Shown piece by piece: positions 52,503 through 61,997 of a stretch of DNA of 64,000 nucleotides (its first letter is position 1; the number at the start of each line of letters is the position of its first letter). The DNA is taken from contig NZ_JACHGY010000001.1 of assembly GCF_014207595.1 (NCBI RefSeq), positions 1,116,001-1,180,000 on the forward strand, written 5' to 3'. The DNA comes from Algisphaera agarilytica. Lineage in GTDB: Bacteria; Planctomycetota; Phycisphaerae; Phycisphaerales; Phycisphaeraceae. The notes under the pieces are model-generated. The model had not been told where the DNA came from and did not search any database. It saw only the letters and a program-made list of their open reading frames with translations. The position numbers and the translations under genes were made by a program.

Positions 52503-53450
52503 ATGATCACTTCTCCCCCCGCCGCACGTCACATCACCTCGAAGGCATTCACCCTCATCGAACTCCTCGTGGTCATCTCGATCATCGCCCTGCTCATCGG
52601 TATCCTCCTGCCGGCACTCGGCGCAGCGCGTAACTCAGCTCGCGATTTAAAGTGTTTGTCCAACGTACGTCAGCTTGGAATCTCTGGCTTTACGTTCGCC
52701 ACAGAACACAAACAACGCTTTCAGGCGACCAGCGAAGATTATGTGGTCCGCAACACCTCGTTCTACAAATACCAAGACATCAGCCCGACGACCGGCATTA
52801 TGAAAGACTGGGCCTCGGCGTTAGTTCCCTACCTCGGCGGCAGCCCAAGCTTAGCTTTCGATCAACTCGACCCGGATATGGCTGATTTTTATCTCTGCCC
52901 CAATGACCCAACACTCAATGATCAGTTTCCGGGTTACGAGGTGATCATCAATATCGGTTTTAATTACAAGCCGATTTCCTACGGTGTCAATGCGGACCTG
53001 TGTTCAATCCCAATGCCGGGCTCAAGCACCGAAGGCAGCTTCGCTGGCGGTGCGGGAATCGGCGTTCGGAAGGCCGACAATTCCGCGACGTTTCCCTCGC
53101 TGGGAGGAAACCTCGATCAAGTGGCCAAGCCTTCAGAGACCCTTCTCTACGCCGACGTTGGAACCCGTCCTGCAGGCTTTACACCTGGCGGAAGCGTACA
53201 AGACCGTAACGACACCACTTACTACACCACCAACTATGGAAATGGCGGATCATTGGGAGATGTCTACGACACCCCTTGGCTCCGCGGTCGAATCCCTGTG
53301 GATCGCCCGGGCATCACGGTTAATGGCGGAGAGCTTGTTGGAGTCGAACGCCACAAAGAATCGATCAATATCGCCTTCGCCGATGGTCACGGTGCAAACG
53401 TGAAAGTTGACGAATTTGACGAAGTCCGTGTCTCGCCCCTGAATTACTAA
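52503..53450 (+). CDS. Type II/IV pseudopilin-like protein with H-X9-DG motif
   Basis: 315 residues. Prepilin site [14 protein letters not shown], hydrophobic helix [18 protein letters not shown], soluble domain, and near the C-terminus VERHKESINIAFADGHGAN, where His plus nine residues plus Asp-Gly gives the H-X9-DG signature of planctomycete pseudopilins. Preceded by a long regulated leader and followed by a PEP-CTERM gene. Its codon use is less GC-rich than the neighbours. Confidence 0.9.
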   Translation: MITSPPAARHITSKAFTLIELLVVISIIALLIGILLPALGAARNSARDLKCLSNVRQLGISGFTFATEHKQRFQATSEDYVVRNTSFYKYQDISPTTGIMKDWASALVPYLGGSPSLAFDQLDPDMADFYLCPNDPTLNDQFPGYEVIINIGFNYKPISYGVNADLCSIPMPGSSTEGSFAGGAGIGVRKADNSATFPSLGGNLDQVAKPSETLLYADVGTRPAGFTPGGSVQDRNDTTYYTTNYGNGGSLGDVYDTPWLRGRIPVDRPGITVNGGELVGVERHKESINIAFADGHGANVKVDEFDEVRVSPLNY

Positions 53451-53457
53451 ACCATTC

Positions 53458-53482
53458 ACCAATTCCGCTGTGATGATCGCAG
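53458..53482 (+). terminator. Hairpin after the pseudopilin gene
   Basis: ACCAATTCCGCTG pairs with CAGCGGATTGGT with one bulged T, just past the stop. The following bases are not a clean U-tract, so termination may be partial. Confidence 0.5.
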
Positions 53483-53559
53483 CGGATTGGTTAACCCTTC
53501 CGTACCGTGTTTCTAGTTTCGACTCATTCCCATCGTTTTCACCTAGGAGGATTCTCATC

Positions 53560-54405
53560 ATGAAACAAGCTTTGTTTAGTCTCACCGCGGCCGCGTCGGT
53601 CGCCTTGACCGGGGCCGCGTCGGCGGCCATCACCGTGGACGGCTCCCTCGGCGGGGGCGAATACGGCCCGGCACTGTCCGTGCAAACCATCAACACCCAG
53701 TTCGGCGACAACGAAACCGAACTGAACGCCGCGTTCGGCCAGGTTGCGAGTGGCGCGCTTGAGTTGCTGGTCACCGGCAACGTTCAACAGAACGGCAACC
53801 GCATCTACCTGTTCCTGGACACCGCCGCGGGCGGATCGTCGACCCTGGCTGCCGCCGGTGGCGACTTCGACCTGGACCAGATTCAGGGCAACGTCCTGGA
53901 TATCGCTCCCGAATTCATGTTCGTGATCAATGAACAGTTCGGCAGCGTCAACGCACGGCTCATCGATCTGTCCGACGGTTCGCAGGTGTTTGCCTCGGAC
54001 CTGACCGGTGACGTCAACGCCGGTGCGGGCACCGCCAGCGGTGCGGGCTTCTCGGTTGCGCTGAACAACACCAACTCCGCTGGGGTGGGTGGCGGCAGCG
54101 GCGAACCCGATGCCAACGCGCTGACCGCGACGACCGGCCTCGAGCTGTCGATCGACCTGACCTCGCTGGGCAGCCCCACTCAGGACATCAACATCACCGC
54201 GGCCTCGGGCAGCTTCGACGGCTTCTTCTCCAACCAGGTTCTTGGTTCGCTTCCGGATAACACCGGCAACCTCGGCAATGGTGGCTTCGACCTGAGCACC
54301 ATCGCGGGCGACCAGTTCTTCACGGTTGCGATCCCCGAGCCCGCCAGCCTCGCGCTGGTCGGCATGGGTGCCTTGGCGATGCTTGGCCGTCGCCGCTCGG
54401 CCTGA
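53560..54405 (+). CDS. PEP-CTERM sorting domain protein
   Basis: 281 residues from the ATG at 53560 with AGGAGG ten bases upstream. Signal peptide MKQALFSLTAAASVALTGAASA, then a domain starting ITVDGSLGGGEYGPALSVQT, rich in Asn and Gly, and the C-terminal IPEPASLALVGMGALAMLGRRR exosortase signal. Starts of this kind (TVDGSLGGGEYG) are seen in secreted planctomycete proteins, possibly beta-sandwich binding domains. Strong terminator follows. Between the pseudopilin and amylase genes. Confidence 0.87.
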   Translation: MKQALFSLTAAASVALTGAASAAITVDGSLGGGEYGPALSVQTINTQFGDNETELNAAFGQVASGALELLVTGNVQQNGNRIYLFLDTAAGGSSTLAAAGGDFDLDQIQGNVLDIAPEFMFVINEQFGSVNARLIDLSDGSQVFASDLTGDVNAGAGTASGAGFSVALNNTNSAGVGGGSGEPDANALTATTGLELSIDLTSLGSPTQDINITAASGSFDGFFSNQVLGSLPDNTGNLGNGGFDLSTIAGDQFFTVAIPEPASLALVGMGALAMLGRRRSA

Positions 54406-54483
54406 TCGGTCCTCCTCACTTGGTCGACCCGTCGCGTCATCCGGACCGACGGGGCCGACCAATTCGGATTCTCAACCTCCGGT

Positions 54484-54522
54484 AGCGGGGTGGCGTGGCG
54501 ACGCCGCTCCACCCCGCTTTTT
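54484..54522 (+). terminator. Strong intrinsic terminator
   Basis: Ten-bp stem AGCGGGGTGG/CCACCCCGCT with a further small inner stem GGC/GCC, then TTTTT. 79 bp past the PEP-CTERM stop. Confidence 0.88.
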
Positions 54523-54638
54523 CCGCTCTTTTCCAGCTGACTCCCCCTTGATTTCAGGGATCCGGCCAACCGCGTCGGAACACCCACCAGTGTTTCTGCG
54601 CCTTCTCACTCGACACTTATTTCTCCGCCGAGGCCTGT

Positions 54639-57600
54639 GTGATGATTGTCTTCTCCGCCCCACTCCGTACCGCCCGACGCGTCGTGACCTTTTCGACCGC
54701 GGCCCTGCTCACCGCCGTTGGCCTGAGCTCGACATCGCTCGCGCAAGACGCCTCGGCCCCGGCGATCCTGCAATACTTCGAATCACGTTGGGACACCATC
54801 GAAGACCGCACCATCGACAGCTTCTACGCCGGCTACGGCGGGATGTGGGTGCCCCCGCCCGGCCGGGCCGACTCCGGCGGGTTCTCCGTGGGCTACGACG
54901 TCTTCGATCGCTTCGATTTGGGCAGCGCCAACAACGAAACACTCTACGGCACGCAGCGCTCGTTCAAAGCCATGACCGCCCAATCCAAGAAGGCCGGCGT
55001 CGCGGTGTACGCCGACTTCATCCTCAACCACAACGGCTTCAGCGACAACAACCGCCCCGGCTTTATCGAAGCGGGCGACTACCCCGGCTTCGTGCTTGAA
55101 CTGCCCGACGATCCTTACGGCGATTTCCACCCGCCCATCTTCGACGGCAACGACGTCAAACGCTTCCGCCTCTCGGGCCTTATCGACCTCGACCAATCCA
55201 AGAACTACCAGTTCATCCGCCACCCCGTCGATCCGAACGACCCGCGCAACATCCCGGGCGGCACGTTCACCGATCAGGCCGACCCCAACAACGCCCGCTT
55301 CTACACCGACATCGACCTCGGTGGACAGACCGTGTGGGACCCGGACCTGAATCAGAACGTCACGATCTACGACTTCAACCTCGACAACCCCCTCGCGGGC
55401 GACGCGGTGACCGAGAACGCACTGGGGCTGATCCTGCGTAACGCCCGCTGGATGATCCAGGAAGCCGGTGTGGATGGGTTCCGCCTCGACGCGGTGAAGC
55501 ACTTCGACCCGTTCGTGCTTGAGTTCTTCGACCAGGCGGTGCACGACGCGGCCCCGCGGAACCTCGACGGCTCGCAACGCCGGGTGTTCGCGTTCAGCGA
55601 AGTGTTCGACGGCGACTTCGGGCTGATCCAGTCCTACGTGCAAGACATCGATCGCGGCGACAATCAGGTCGGCGGCAACCGCGATGCGCTGGACCTGCCC
55701 TTGTTCTTCGCGCTCCGCAACAACCTGACCGGCAATGGCCAGGCGAACGACTGGCGCAACATCAAGAACGCCAGCTTCGATATCAACGACGACGGCTTGG
55801 CCAACAACGGCTCGCAAGGCGTCGGCCACGTGTCGAGCCACGACGAACCCGGAGCCGAGCTGTCCAACGTCGCCCACGCCTTCATCCTGATGCGGCCCGG
55901 CAACGCCAACGTGTACTTCAACGCCAAGCAGTTCGGCGAAGGCCGCGACTTCCCCAAAGACGGCCGGGGCGATGCGCTGGGCGGGCAGTTTGGCGACGCG
56001 ATCACCACGCTCGTGGACATCCGCAACACCCACGGCCGAGGCAACTACCTCGACCGTACCCCCGGCGGCGATGAGAAAGAAATCCTGATCTACGAACGTG
56101 AGAAATCGGCGCTCGTGGTGCTTAGCAACCGCGTGGACGCAGGCTTCGACAGCCGGACGGTGCAGACCTCGTTTGCCCCCGGGACCTACCTCGTGGAACT
56201 CACCGGCAACGCTTCGGACAACAACATCGACCCGTTCGACGACTTCCCCGAAGTGCTTCAGGTGAAAGCCGACGGCACGGTCGACCTCCGCGTGCTCCGC
56301 AACGTCGCGCCTGACGGCGATCGCCACGACTCGGGCTACCTGATCTACGGCCTCGCCGGCCCGCAAGGCACGATGAGTCTGAGCAACGTCGATTCGGTCC
56401 TCGCCGGTGGCACGGGTACCACGCTCGAAGAAAACGCCACCGTCCGCATCAACGATGTCGACGTGATCACCGCCGACTCGTTCAACCTGACGCTCAACAC
56501 CAATGCGGTCAACCTCTTGGGCAGCATCCGCGACCGCGACGCCGACGGCGATGCTGCTTTTTTCAAGATCGACGGCGGCATCGACGCCAACGGCAACGGC
56601 GGGGTCGATTTCGTCACCCCCAACTCCGTGCTCTACGGCTTCGAAAACTTCACCGACGTCAACGACGCGGGATTCTTCAACGAAGACGGCAACGGCACCT
56701 TCCAGCAAAATATCGACACCACCCAACTTGAAGAGGGCTACCACTTCATCACCACCCGCGCCTTCCGTCACCGCAACCCCGGCACAGGCGGCGACGGCGG
56801 CCCCGCGGTCTTTGAAGACTTCCGCCGAGCGATCTATGTCGACCGTCTCGCCCCCGAAGCCCAAATCGAAGCGTTGGTCGCCTTCAACGAATCGGGCAGC
56901 AACCTCGACTTCCAGGTCGCCAGTGTTGATCAGACCGCCACCGAGATGTTCACCTTCCTGAACCTCGGCGCCGCCATCGACGACGAGACGATCCTGGGCT
57001 TCGTCGAAGACGACCCCAACGGCAGCCAGACCACGCAGATCGATCGCGACCTCTTCCAACGCGGCTACTTCGACGTGCAAGACGGCCACAACGTCCTCAC
57101 CGTCGTCACCCGTGAAATCACCGGCAACACCAATATCCAACGCCTGATCATCGACATCGAAAACGGCAACGGCGCGGGTATCGGCGACGTCAACAAGGAC
57201 GGCGTGATCGACTCCGACGACCTGACCAACAGCCCAAACAACTTCGAGACGTTCCTCTACTCACGCAACGCGCTGTTCAACCCCGCGGCCGACACAAACG
57301 CCGACGGAATGGTCGACACCTTCGACCTGCTCGGGCTCGAGATGGTGCTATCCGATGCGGGGGTTAGCCAAGCCACGAACGACACCTACCAGGTCATCAA
57401 GAACCGCCGGGGCAACCTCAACGGCAACGGTAATGTGGATTCGTTCGACCTGCTGTTCATGCGGGACAACCGCTTCACCGCGGATGAAGACCTGCTGTGG
57501 AACCTCGATATCAACCCCGACGGGACCATCGACGGCGATGACGCCGAGCTCTTCGTCACCGCGTTCCTCGGCGAGATCACCGGCGACCTCACTCGCGACG

Positions 57601-57881
57601 GCGACATCAACCTCGACGACGCCAACGCCTTCGTCCTCGCCCTGGAAGACGTCAACGCCTACCAGACCCAGTACGCGATCGACGCGCTCGTCACCGCCGA
57701 CGTGAACCGCGACTGGGTGTTCGATGTCAACGACATCGAAGCATTCCTCGGCCTGTTCGACGATCCGAGCGCCGCGGCGCAGATCTTCCTGGACGCGGGC
57801 CTGCCGATCCCCGAGCCGGGCACCGCGGCGTTGCTGGTCACGGTACTCATGGGCCTGCGGCGGGTGGATCGCCGGCGGTAA
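54639..57881 (+). CDS. Secreted GH13 amylase with dockerin-like repeats and PEP-CTERM tail
   Basis: 1080 residues. Signal peptide about 1-36. GH13 barrel about 45-480: YADFILNHNGF (region I), GFRLDAVKHFD (nucleophile Asp), FAFSEVFDGD (acid/base Glu), HVSSHDEPG (transition-state Asp). A beta-rich middle follows. From about residue 850 there are several EF-hand/dockerin-like loops: DVNKDGVIDSDDL, DTNADGMVDTFDL, NLNGNGNVDSFDL, DINPDGTIDGDDA and DLTRDGDINLDDA. It ends IPEPGTAALLVTVLMGLRRVDRRR, a PEP-CTERM signal. A cell-surface starch or maltodextrin hydrolase is likely. It complements the other GH13 enzyme at 48.2 kb. Confidence 0.9.
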   Translation: MMIVFSAPLRTARRVVTFSTAALLTAVGLSSTSLAQDASAPAILQYFESRWDTIEDRTIDSFYAGYGGMWVPPPGRADSGGFSVGYDVFDRFDLGSANNETLYGTQRSFKAMTAQSKKAGVAVYADFILNHNGFSDNNRPGFIEAGDYPGFVLELPDDPYGDFHPPIFDGNDVKRFRLSGLIDLDQSKNYQFIRHPVDPNDPRNIPGGTFTDQADPNNARFYTDIDLGGQTVWDPDLNQNVTIYDFNLDNPLAGDAVTENALGLILRNARWMIQEAGVDGFRLDAVKHFDPFVLEFFDQAVHDAAPRNLDGSQRRVFAFSEVFDGDFGLIQSYVQDIDRGDNQVGGNRDALDLPLFFALRNNLTGNGQANDWRNIKNASFDINDDGLANNGSQGVGHVSSHDEPGAELSNVAHAFILMRPGNANVYFNAKQFGEGRDFPKDGRGDALGGQFGDAITTLVDIRNTHGRGNYLDRTPGGDEKEILIYEREKSALVVLSNRVDAGFDSRTVQTSFAPGTYLVELTGNASDNNIDPFDDFPEVLQVKADGTVDLRVLRNVAPDGDRHDSGYLIYGLAGPQGTMSLSNVDSVLAGGTGTTLEENATVRINDVDVITADSFNLTLNTNAVNLLGSIRDRDADGDAAFFKIDGGIDANGNGGVDFVTPNSVLYGFENFTDVNDAGFFNEDGNGTFQQNIDTTQLEEGYHFITTRAFRHRNPGTGGDGGPAVFEDFRRAIYVDRLAPEAQIEALVAFNESGSNLDFQVASVDQTATEMFTFLNLGAAIDDETILGFVEDDPNGSQTTQIDRDLFQRGYFDVQDGHNVLTVVTREITGNTNIQRLIIDIENGNGAGIGDVNKDGVIDSDDLTNSPNNFETFLYSRNALFNPAADTNADGMVDTFDLLGLEMVLSDAGVSQATNDTYQVIKNRRGNLNGNGNVDSFDLLFMRDNRFTADEDLLWNLDINPDGTIDGDDAELFVTAFLGEITGDLTRDGDINLDDANAFVLALEDVNAYQTQYAIDALVTADVNRDWVFDVNDIEAFLGLFDDPSAAAQIFLDAGLPIPEPGTAALLVTVLMGLRRVDRRR

Positions 57882-57896
57882 GGTTCACGTAAGCGG

Positions 57897-58289
57897 TCAC
57901 TGGCTCTGCGCGAGCCCGATGATTTCGCCGTTCGGGCCGACAAAGAACGTGTACTTGTCCTGTGCATAGTTTTCGTTCTCGAGCTCGTACCCCTCCTGCT
58001 TCAATTGATCGCCGATGGTCGTGATGTCGTCGACGTAGAGCATGAAGTGGTTGTGGTTCGTGTTGCCGATCGGGCCGATGGTGTCGAGGTACTCCGGCGC
58101 GGTCAGCGAGAGATGGATCCGGCAGTCGTTGGCCTCGAGGCCCATGACGAGCATGCCTTCGATCCCCTCGCCGTGCAGCACCTCGGCATCAACCAGCGTG
58201 AACCCAAGGATCTCGCGGTAGAGCCGAAGCGTCTTCTCCAGCTCGAGGATATGCACACAGATGTATTTCAAACCCACAACTTTAGCCAT
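57897..58289 (-). CDS. VOC-superfamily protein (glyoxalase/bleomycin-resistance fold)
   Basis: 130 residues, one glyoxalase I-type domain: paired beta-alpha-beta-beta-beta modules beginning LKYICVHILELEKTLRLYREILGF and ending FFVGPNGEIIGLAQ, with likely metal ligands His in the first strand and Glu in PNGEII. Substrate unknown; such proteins act in isomerisation, dioxygenation or sequestration. Convergent with the amylase gene (15 bp) and 63 bp downstream of the GH50 gene start region's strand partner, so it may be in one unit with another minus-strand gene. Confidence 0.85.
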   Translation of the reverse strand: MAKVVGLKYICVHILELEKTLRLYREILGFTLVDAEVLHGEGIEGMLVMGLEANDCRIHLSLTAPEYLDTIGPIGNTNHNHFMLYVDDITTIGDQLKQEGYELENENYAQDKYTFFVGPNGEIIGLAQSQ

Positions 58290-58352
58290 GACACTTTGCT
58301 CGCTTTGATTATTCTTCAGAGTTGATTTCGATCGCCCGCCACGGTGCGGCGG

Positions 58353-60506
58353 TCAGTCCTGTAGCCCCGCGCGGACATCGTACATGCGGTAGCCGATGTC
58401 ACGCATGCCTTCGATGAGGCCGGCGTGGGGGTAGTCGGTGAGGCTGACGATGCCGACGTTCCAGTTCTCCCCGTCGGGTCGGCCGGCGGGGGACTGGTCG
58501 ATGTACTGGAACCAGTGGGCTCCGACGATCTGCGGGTTTTCCAAGCCGCTGCGGATGTATTCAACGAACCGTTCGCCGCGGTGCGTCTGGTCGGTGGCGC
58601 TGATCATGAGTCCGCCGAAGCCGCGGGCGTCGGCCGCGGAGAACGTGAACTCGCCGATCATCAGCGGGCGGTCGATGCCTTCGGGGAGTTTCAGGTCGCC
58701 GATGGTGCCCTGGTACGCGTTGTAGCTGACCACGTCGCAGTACTTGGCCGAGGCCTTCACGACGATGTCGTTCCGCCAGGCAAACCGCACGCCGAGGTAG
58801 AGCTTGTCGGGGGCCTGCTTCTTGAGCTCTTCCTTGATCGTGCGGAAGTAGGTCTCGCACAGCTTGCGGTAGAACGGCTCGAGGTCGGGCCGGGCACGGT
58901 CCAACTCCGGCGGCGCATCCTGACGTTGGACCATGTCGTCCCACGATTCGTAATCACTGCCCCACGCGGCGTTGAGCGCTTCGATGTTGCGGTGGTTCAC
59001 CTTCAGGTCTTCGATCAACGCGAGCTTGGCGGCCTGATCGGCGGGGCTGGTGAGCGCCGCCACCGCGAGGTCGGTGGTGTTGCCCCAGCTCATCTCGTTG
59101 TCGATGTAGTAACCGATGTTCCACGGGTCGGTGCGCTCCTGCTCGTACTCCGCGATGGAGTCACGGGCCGCGTCACGGAAGCCCGGGTCGAACACATCGG
59201 GGAACTGGCCCCAGTAGCCGCTCGAGCCCTCGATCGGCCGCGAGCCGCGGACCCAGACGTGGGTGGTGTACGCGGTTTTCTGTTGGCGGTAGATCAGCGG
59301 GTCGCCCCAGGCCGCGATCGTGTTCATGCCCCAGCTGCGGATGCGCTGGTGAGCGAGGTCGGCGAACGACTCACGCCACGTCTCGCCGTACTTCCGCTGA
59401 AGGTTGGCGTTGTGGAAGTCGTACATCATGAACGGCAGCTTGTCTTTGTAGAAGCCGTGCGGCGCCCAGCCGGCGTTCTCCATGTAGTGCTGGGACAGCG
59501 GATCGCCTTCCTGCGGCGGCAGCCAGGCGAAGTAGTCTTCGCGGTATTGCACACCCGTGTACCCGCCGAAGCGGACGTCGATGCAGTCGGGACCGTTGGA
59601 CCAGAACAGCCGGCCATCCGGATCGACCAGCCACCATTTGCCCTCGTGTTTGGTGACGCGGAAGTGGCCGGTGGCCTCGAGCTGCGGGCCGTCGGCCCAA
59701 CCGCCGTACTTGTTGAAATTCGACGGGCCGGGGTTGGAGGCGAGGTCCTGCGCTTCGGACTCGATCTGCGCGATCAGGTCTTCGTCCGTATGGGCTTTGC
59801 CGTCCCACTCGGCGTGGACGTACTGGCCGAACTTATCGATGAACGGCAGGAACTCCGATAGCTCGAGCTTCTTCACTTCGCCCACCGCCCGGAGGTTGCT
59901 GACCACCAACGACTCTTCTTGATAGGGCCGAACCGAGAACAGGATGATCTTCACCACCTCGCTCGGATCGATCTTGCACTGCCCCGGCGTGTCGCGCATC
60001 CCCACGAGCTCAACCGAACGATCGAGCGCCCAATTGGTGGAGTAGATCGGCAGAGAGATTGTCTGCTTTTGGCCGGCGTTGACATCGATGATCACGTGCA
60101 TGCGTCGCTTGTCATCGTCGTCCGCCCCGGGGTTGTCCGCCCGCAGCCCGAGCCGCACGTTCTTCGCCCCGGTGTTCTCGACATCCAAACGTATCCAACG
60201 CCAAGACGACAAGTCCCACGCCCCATCGGGTGCATGGAGCTTGATCCCCGGATACCCATTACGTGCTGCGGGCCACCCGGCTTTGAGCGCCCCGTCCTCG
60301 GCCAACAAGGACACCGTCGTGTTCTCCCCCGCGACCCCGTCCAGCGAGAAGTCGGCATCGAAGGCGATCATCGGCATCGACTTGGCGGAGTCGTCCACGT
60401 TCTCAGCCAACCCCATCTCCAGGAGTTGTTGGGCTTGGGTTTTGGGAGCGGCGAGAAAGGCGAAGACGAACAAGCCGAGCAGTCCGATCAGTGGCTGAAT
60501 GTTCAT
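58353..60506 (-). CDS. Secreted GH50-family beta-agarase-like enzyme
   Basis: 717 residues from the ATG at 60506, chosen for the signal peptide (MNIQPLIGLLGLFVFAFLAA) and an upstream AAGGA; the frame runs 59 codons further with no signal-like sequence. N-terminal CBM-like domain (about 40-230), then a (beta/alpha)8 barrel with the GH50 signatures GYYIDNEMSWG (acid/base Glu) and MIGEFTFSAADARGFG (nucleophile Glu). GH50 enzymes cleave agarose or neoagarooligosaccharides, mostly releasing neoagarobiose. This would supply anhydrogalactose for the block-A pathway, though it lies 43 kb away. Closely related substrates cannot be excluded. Confidence 0.85.
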   Translation of the reverse strand: MNIQPLIGLLGLFVFAFLAAPKTQAQQLLEMGLAENVDDSAKSMPMIAFDADFSLDGVAGENTTVSLLAEDGALKAGWPAARNGYPGIKLHAPDGAWDLSSWRWIRLDVENTGAKNVRLGLRADNPGADDDDKRRMHVIIDVNAGQKQTISLPIYSTNWALDRSVELVGMRDTPGQCKIDPSEVVKIILFSVRPYQEESLVVSNLRAVGEVKKLELSEFLPFIDKFGQYVHAEWDGKAHTDEDLIAQIESEAQDLASNPGPSNFNKYGGWADGPQLEATGHFRVTKHEGKWWLVDPDGRLFWSNGPDCIDVRFGGYTGVQYREDYFAWLPPQEGDPLSQHYMENAGWAPHGFYKDKLPFMMYDFHNANLQRKYGETWRESFADLAHQRIRSWGMNTIAAWGDPLIYRQQKTAYTTHVWVRGSRPIEGSSGYWGQFPDVFDPGFRDAARDSIAEYEQERTDPWNIGYYIDNEMSWGNTTDLAVAALTSPADQAAKLALIEDLKVNHRNIEALNAAWGSDYESWDDMVQRQDAPPELDRARPDLEPFYRKLCETYFRTIKEELKKQAPDKLYLGVRFAWRNDIVVKASAKYCDVVSYNAYQGTIGDLKLPEGIDRPLMIGEFTFSAADARGFGGLMISATDQTHRGERFVEYIRSGLENPQIVGAHWFQYIDQSPAGRPDGENWNVGIVSLTDYPHAGLIEGMRDIGYRMYDVRAGLQD

Positions 60507-61603
60507 GATGGCGGGGGTCCTTGGTGGAGGAGAGGACGTGGCGAGGGTTGTGGTGGTCTGGTGGATCGACCGCGATGAATCTGTTTGGGAGTCGATTCGA
60601 ATGAAAATGGATTCAGAAGTCTGAGAGGACCTTCGCGGCAATTTGTAAACAATATACATAATTTTGGTGCGGTCAAGCTTCATCTGAGGTTTGACTAAAT
60701 TGTCTTATTTCAATTAATTGCAAGTAGATACGGGCAAGAAACTCTCAAATCGACCACCCCTCAACAGACCCCTGTTATTCGTCCAATCCGTAGGTCAGGT
60801 CTTCGACCTGACATTCTCATAAGTCAAAGATGCACGCGTCAGGTCGAAGACCTGACCTACAAAACGACCCGCGTTGCGAAGCAACGTCGCTACCTCAGAA
60901 AACGTTCGGCGCGCAGCCCAAGCCCCTAAGCCCCCAACACCCATTTCCCAACTTGCCAAAGAGCGAACGCCCGGCTCAACCCCGCCACACGCATCGGCCC
61001 GTGTCGCGCAGTTCACTTCAAGCCAACGTCCTCGACCCGCGTGCTGGGGGTGGCCGCGCGATTACGCCACGGTCCATCGTGTCTGTTGCCGGCAAGGTAG
61101 CTCACCGACGAACGCCGAAACCCCCACGCTTTACAACGCGAGCCCGGCCTTCCCCACGCATCTCACGGAACGGTCCTTGCCTGAAACCGTCCCGCCGCCG
61201 CAGGGTTGTACCCCCCTAAGCAATATGGCAATCGGCGGCGAAGCACGGCAAGAAACGGCGAGCGGCCGAATCTCCTATGAATCCAAGGGCTTAGCGATCT
61301 GAGGCCCAGTCACGGGCCTTGCGTGCGCTCCAAATCAAAATGGCAACGCCTCGCCGATCGCTCAATCGAGTGACGGCGATATGGCAAATTGATCCCGCTT
61401 CACGGCCCCGTTAAACGGGTTTCGAGCGGCCGCTCCCTGTGCGCTGTGCGCGCAGCGTGCGCAGAGGTGACCAATCTGTAACCACGGAGTTTCCGACATT
61501 CTTAGCCCAGGTCCACGAAAACAAGCCCACACGTTGGAGGGCTTTTCCGAGGGTGAAGATGTCGCCGGGTCGTTCGGCTCGCTGCCGACCCGGTTTGGTT
61601 CAG
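60507..61603. other. Gene-poor region with an inverted repeat
   Basis: About 1.1 kb. The first 200 bp hold the GH50 promoter region, including TTGTAAACAATATA at 60643. A 71-bp inverted repeat lies at 60790-60860. The rest, to 61.6 kb, is GC-rich with short frames lacking any family likeness; no tRNA cloverleaf was found on reading through. Possibly decayed genes. Confidence 0.45.
60790..60860. repeat. Long inverted repeat, REP-like
   Basis: Two perfect 23-bp arms (60790-60812 and 60838-60860) around a 25-bp loop. Each arm itself contains CAGGTCTTCGACCTG, a short palindrome around TTC. This looks like a dispersed REP/BIME-type element of the genome. Confidence 0.8.
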
Positions 61604-61987
61604 TCAGAACAGGCTGCGCTGACCGGCCGCCTCCTTGCTCGCCGACGATCGGCGGGAACGCGACCGGCTCGCCAGGTGGGTCAGGCCCATCCGGCGGAGC
61701 ATGTCTTGGTAACGGGTAAAGTCTTCGGGGACCTTGGCGATCCAATAGCCGCTGAAGTCTGAGCTGATCGGCACCCCCTTGTCGCGCATCGATCGCACCA
61801 ATATGCGGACCCCCTTCTTGCGGGAGTCGTCGGAGCCATTTACGCGGACCTTCAGAGCCTTGGCAAGCATCAGCGCATTGGCCTTACGCGCTCCGCGGCG
61901 GTGACGTCGGTCCTCCAAGAAGCGCAGCAGGTCGTGCTCCTGGTCCGTGAGGTCGTGATGTCTGCCGTCGCGTCCTTGCTCGGGCAT
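61604..61987 (-). CDS. Small winged-helix-like protein, possible phage or mobile-element origin
   Basis: 127 residues. The central part (KANALMLAKALKVRVNG through KGVRILVRSMRDKGVPISSDFSGYWIAK) resembles small winged-helix proteins common in phages, with the sequence of two helices and a GYWIA wing. The C-terminus is Arg/Ser-rich (SRSRSRRSSASKEA). Start supported by AGGAG that overlaps the stop of the upstream gene, 10 bp away, so translation is coupled. DNA binding is likely; partner unknown. Confidence 0.65.
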   Translation of the reverse strand: MPEQGRDGRHHDLTDQEHDLLRFLEDRRHRRGARKANALMLAKALKVRVNGSDDSRKKGVRILVRSMRDKGVPISSDFSGYWIAKVPEDFTRYQDMLRRMGLTHLASRSRSRRSSASKEAAGQRSLF

Positions 61988-61997
61988 TGGGCGTCTC

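Noticed and set aside
54783-57140. 785-codon minus-strand frame opposite the GH13 amylase
   Set aside because: Valine-rich antisense shadow; the plus strand carries all four GH13 motifs.
61000-61600. Possible tRNA or att site in the gene-poor stretch
   Set aside because: No cloverleaf with a TTCGA-type T-loop and matching acceptor stem could be folded by eye.
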